A stretch of 64,000 bases of DNA. It comes from Lactuca virosa (taxonomy: Eukaryota > Streptophyta > Magnoliopsida > Asterales > Asteraceae). Position numbers and translations under genes: made by a program. Location: the NCBI GenBank assembly GCA_928212115.1, contig CAKMRJ010005523.1, positions 143,082,943 to 143,146,942 of the forward strand, written 5' to 3'. This document shows, one piece after another, positions 61,663 to 64,000 of the stretch; the stretch's first letter is position 1; the number at the start of each line of letters is the position of its first letter. Under the pieces are notes generated by a model. That model was given only the letters and a program-made list of their open reading frames with translations, did not search any database and was not told the DNA's origin.

Positions 61663-62471
61663 ATGATGGGTTTTAGGCAAAACATACAATCCTATGTGTG
61701 CATGCAACCGTAATTGACGATCTACGTTTTCTCTAATTGAACATACAATAATGAACAACAAAGTATAAACCCTAGATCCTTAATGTAATAATTAAAAATC
61801 ACATAATAGAGGGTTATGAAACATACCTTTAAGATTGTTATTGTAAACAATCTTGAATCCTTGCTTGAAAGACCTTTGGTAGCAAGCGTCACAAGTGTCG
61901 TGCCTTTAATGATTCACAAACAAACTCAAGTAACCAAGGAATAATATAGAGAGAGGAGTAGATCAAAATTTCGGCCAAGGCACTTAGAATGAAGGGTTAG
62001 GCCGAAATTTAACCCTAAGGAGGGTTTATATAGGTGTTAGGAAGGTATTGGATAAGGCAGGTGTATCCAAGATAACCCTAATCCCTTAACTTCCTCCCAA
62101 GGCATCCCAAGGAGCTCTAGAATTTGTTCCCCCTACTCTAGAGTTCCCCACTAACTATTGAACTGTTTTAACTTTTTAATTAATTTCTTTTAATCCCAAA
62201 ATTAATTCCAAATTAATTTCTAATTAAATATTAATTAAAAAATATGATTTCTAATTAATATATTATTTCCATAATACATTAATAAATCATTTATTTTGAT
62301 TTCTAATTAATTTATTAACCAAGTAATAAATTAATAAATCATTCTTCTCTATCTAAAAGTTATCATATTCAATTGCCAGGTTTGAAGGCAACCCAAAAGG
62401 ACTGTGTTACTATCAATTCAAGTATATACCAATTACAGTTATGGGCTTAGACACCTAATCCAAACAGACAT
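61663..62471 (-). mobile_element. Small solo LTR L inside K
   Basis: About 0.81 kb. In minus-strand sense it runs TGTTTGGATTAGGTGTCTAAG ... AAAACCCATCA. AGACATG occurs at both junctions, fitting a short duplication (GACA or longer; the exact edge is ambiguous). TATA box CTATATAAAC on the minus strand at 62024-62033. It has an AT-rich TTAATTAA block (62160-62340) and no coding. It interrupts K between protease and GAG-pre-integrase. Confidence 0.7.
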
Positions 62472-63423
62472 GCGTTGGCATTGTGCATGATTAGGTAGTC
62501 ATTTTTCATCCATATACTGTAGCTTGACCTAGACTAATAATGTTGTTCTTGAGATTAAATATATAATAGATCTCTGTCATTAACCATTGTTGAACCGATT
62601 TTCCTTGAAAAAGAATAGCGCTTTTCCATTTGATTTTAACGCATGAGTTATCACCAAATTTTACCCGTCCAGCCATACCTTCGTCGAGTTCGGAGAAAAA
62701 AGAACGGTTTCGGGTCATATGATTGTTTTCCCCTTTATTTAGATGTCATACATTATTTTCTTGAGAATCGTAACGTGATCATTTTCTTGAGAATCATAAC
62801 GTGTTGGTATCACATTTTCTTTGTTTAAGAATATGGTTTCATGTAGGAATACAGTGACATCATGATCTTTGCTTTAGCATAGTTAGATTCTTGTAACTTC
62901 TTAAATCATTCCATTCATTGGGATGCAACATGACCAAGTTTATCACAACAATAACAAATAACCTTTGAATGATCCTTCTTTGTTTTATTTTTGCCATAAT
63001 TTTGACCAACCCCCTAGCCAGCGGCTTTCAACTTTTATTGCTTGTTTGTCTTTTCCTGACCTTTACCTTTTCCCCCTTCCAACGTGCCTTCGTATTATCT
63101 TGATTCTTTTGAAAGTTTGATTGCTCGTTTTTCGAGAATAGCAGTTTTGATTGGATACTTTCTCTGGAATCGTCTTCACTTATACGCCGTTCATATGTTC
63201 TCAAACGTCCCATAAAATTTTCAAACAATGTGGTGTTGATATCTAGAACTTGTTCAAGTGAAGCAACGATGTGAATAAACTTAGCACATAAGAGTTTTAA
63301 GGAACTCTTTTTACTAATTTTGGTTCTTCGATCACTTATCCTAGTGCTGTTGATTTTGAGGCAATCCTTGATAGTTTTTTGGCGTAGTCGTCTATTGACT
63401 CATTCTTGAGGGGTTTTGTCCAT
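62472..63423 (-). pseudogene. Copia element K, gag C-terminal part and protease (broken)
   Basis: Gag: STRISDRRTKISKKSSLKLL, KFIHIVASLEQVLDINTTLF, ENFMGRLRTYERRISEDDSR (63028-63400), UBN2-type. Knuckle CYCCDKLGHVASQ then a stop where the last Cys is expected (about 62922-62970). Protease downstream region: FFSELDEGMAGRVKFGDNSC, KIKWKSAILFQGKSVQQWLM, EIYYIFNLKNNIISLGQAT (62506-62718). The right end is cut by a second L-type repeat at about 63424. A different Copia lineage from H. Confidence 0.85.
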
Positions 63424-63690
63424 TACAACATTCCTATGTGCACATGCAACCCTATTTGCTTTGGATCTAGGTTTGTCTCAAGTTATACATACAAATTAAT
63501 TTCCCAAAGCAAGAACCCTAATTCTAAGATGTAAAATCGAAATCTAATCATATTAGGGTTTGGATCATACATTTCTTGTTAGCTAGTAGTAACAAGCAAT
63601 CCTCACTTCAATTCCTTGACCTTTGAAAGCCTAGTGCCCTAAGCATTGCACCTCTAATGGAGTCACAAACACCACAAGCAAAGAATGAGG
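63424..63690 (-). mobile_element. Partial L-type LTR
   Basis: Resembles the distal part of L: CCTATGTGCACATGCAACCC against CCTATGTGTGCATGCAACCG, and AAACCCTAGATC-type words. It ends abruptly at about 63685 against Gypsy sequence. Confidence 0.6.
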
Positions 63691-64000
63691 GTAGGTGTGG
63701 AAGGTAGTATAGGCCCGTACTACTGAAAGCATAGGACCAATACGTGTAGCAAGGAAGTCATAACCCCTAGGGCATTATTGTGAATCGTTCCCCGTTATTA
63801 TATGGAGTATCTGATATCTTCCTGTTATATTTTCAGTATAGTGGTTACGAGGTGTTTTGTGACTGGATTCGGATCGGGATGAGAACAGGGCATTCAGGGT
63901 GCCCCAGTAGTGCCTGAGACTATCAACCAAGATAGGCCAGCATTGACAGAGGATCGTGTTAGGGAGATCATCCGCATGGAGGTGGTCGTGATTATCCGGG
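63691..64000 (+). pseudogene. Start of another Gypsy element: leader palindrome and gag N-terminus
   Basis: The palindrome motif GTAGTATAGGCCCGTACTAC is at 63704-63723, followed by TGAAAGCATAGGACCAATAC. About 180 bases on, a frame reads GAPVVPETINQDRPALTEDR then VREIIRMEVV, like N-termini of Gypsy gags. It continues beyond the window. No start codon can be fixed. Confidence 0.55.

Overview
This is a plant nuclear window, most likely from lettuce or a close relative (Lactuca, Asteraceae). That is inferred from spliced introns, initiator-tRNA-Met primer sites and LTRs full of GACTCGACGAGTC and GTACGC..GCGTAC palindromes, which I associate with lettuce repeats. No database was searched. One host gene is present: positions 2-1020 hold the last two coding exons of a bHLH95-like transcription factor on the + strand. 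From about 2.7 kb onward almost everything is transposable element. || Layout. 1-1020 host gene. 1021-5.3 kb intergenic DNA with microsatellites, a GC-rich repeat, a Copia RNase H relic and a fold-back MITE. 5.3-60.7 kb is one decayed Copia element (H, - strand, SIRE/Maximus-like) with gag, protease, integrase, RT, RNase H and an extra third ORF downstream of pol. H has been blown apart by four insertions: solo LTR A (7409-30308), Gypsy element D (33321-47213), solo LTR F (49433-51622) and solo LTR E (53121-56198). A contains B, a gag-only LTR-gag-LTR-gag-LTR array (8647-28815), and B's first LTR contains Gypsy element C (9305-17254). D contains a second family-A solo LTR (36220-38786) and G (40999-44744), a non-coding LTR element with an inverted end. 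60.7-63.4 kb is another Copia element (K, - strand), probably the host of H, carrying small LTR L (61663-62471). The last 0.6 kb holds a second L copy and the start of another Gypsy element. || Subtracting the four nested insertions leaves about 13 kb for H without its 3' LTR. Most insertions have recognisable 5-bp target duplications: GTTGT (B), CAAAA (D), AATCA (F), ACAAC (G); TCGGC/TCAGC (E), GTGAC/GTGCC (A) and GCTCC/CCTCC (second A) differ by one base. || All elements are broken. B has gag but no pol; C and D have pol remnants but no gag. H and K have stops and frameshifts. || The most unusual signal is structural. Every large LTR family here carries a tandem array of short hairpins, whose stems are kept while loops change, just upstream of a conserved CTCACTAAGC...TTTCAGGTAC block. 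A second hairpin, a near-palindrome built on GTAGTA..GGCC..TACTAC, recurs in the internal regions of five element copies.
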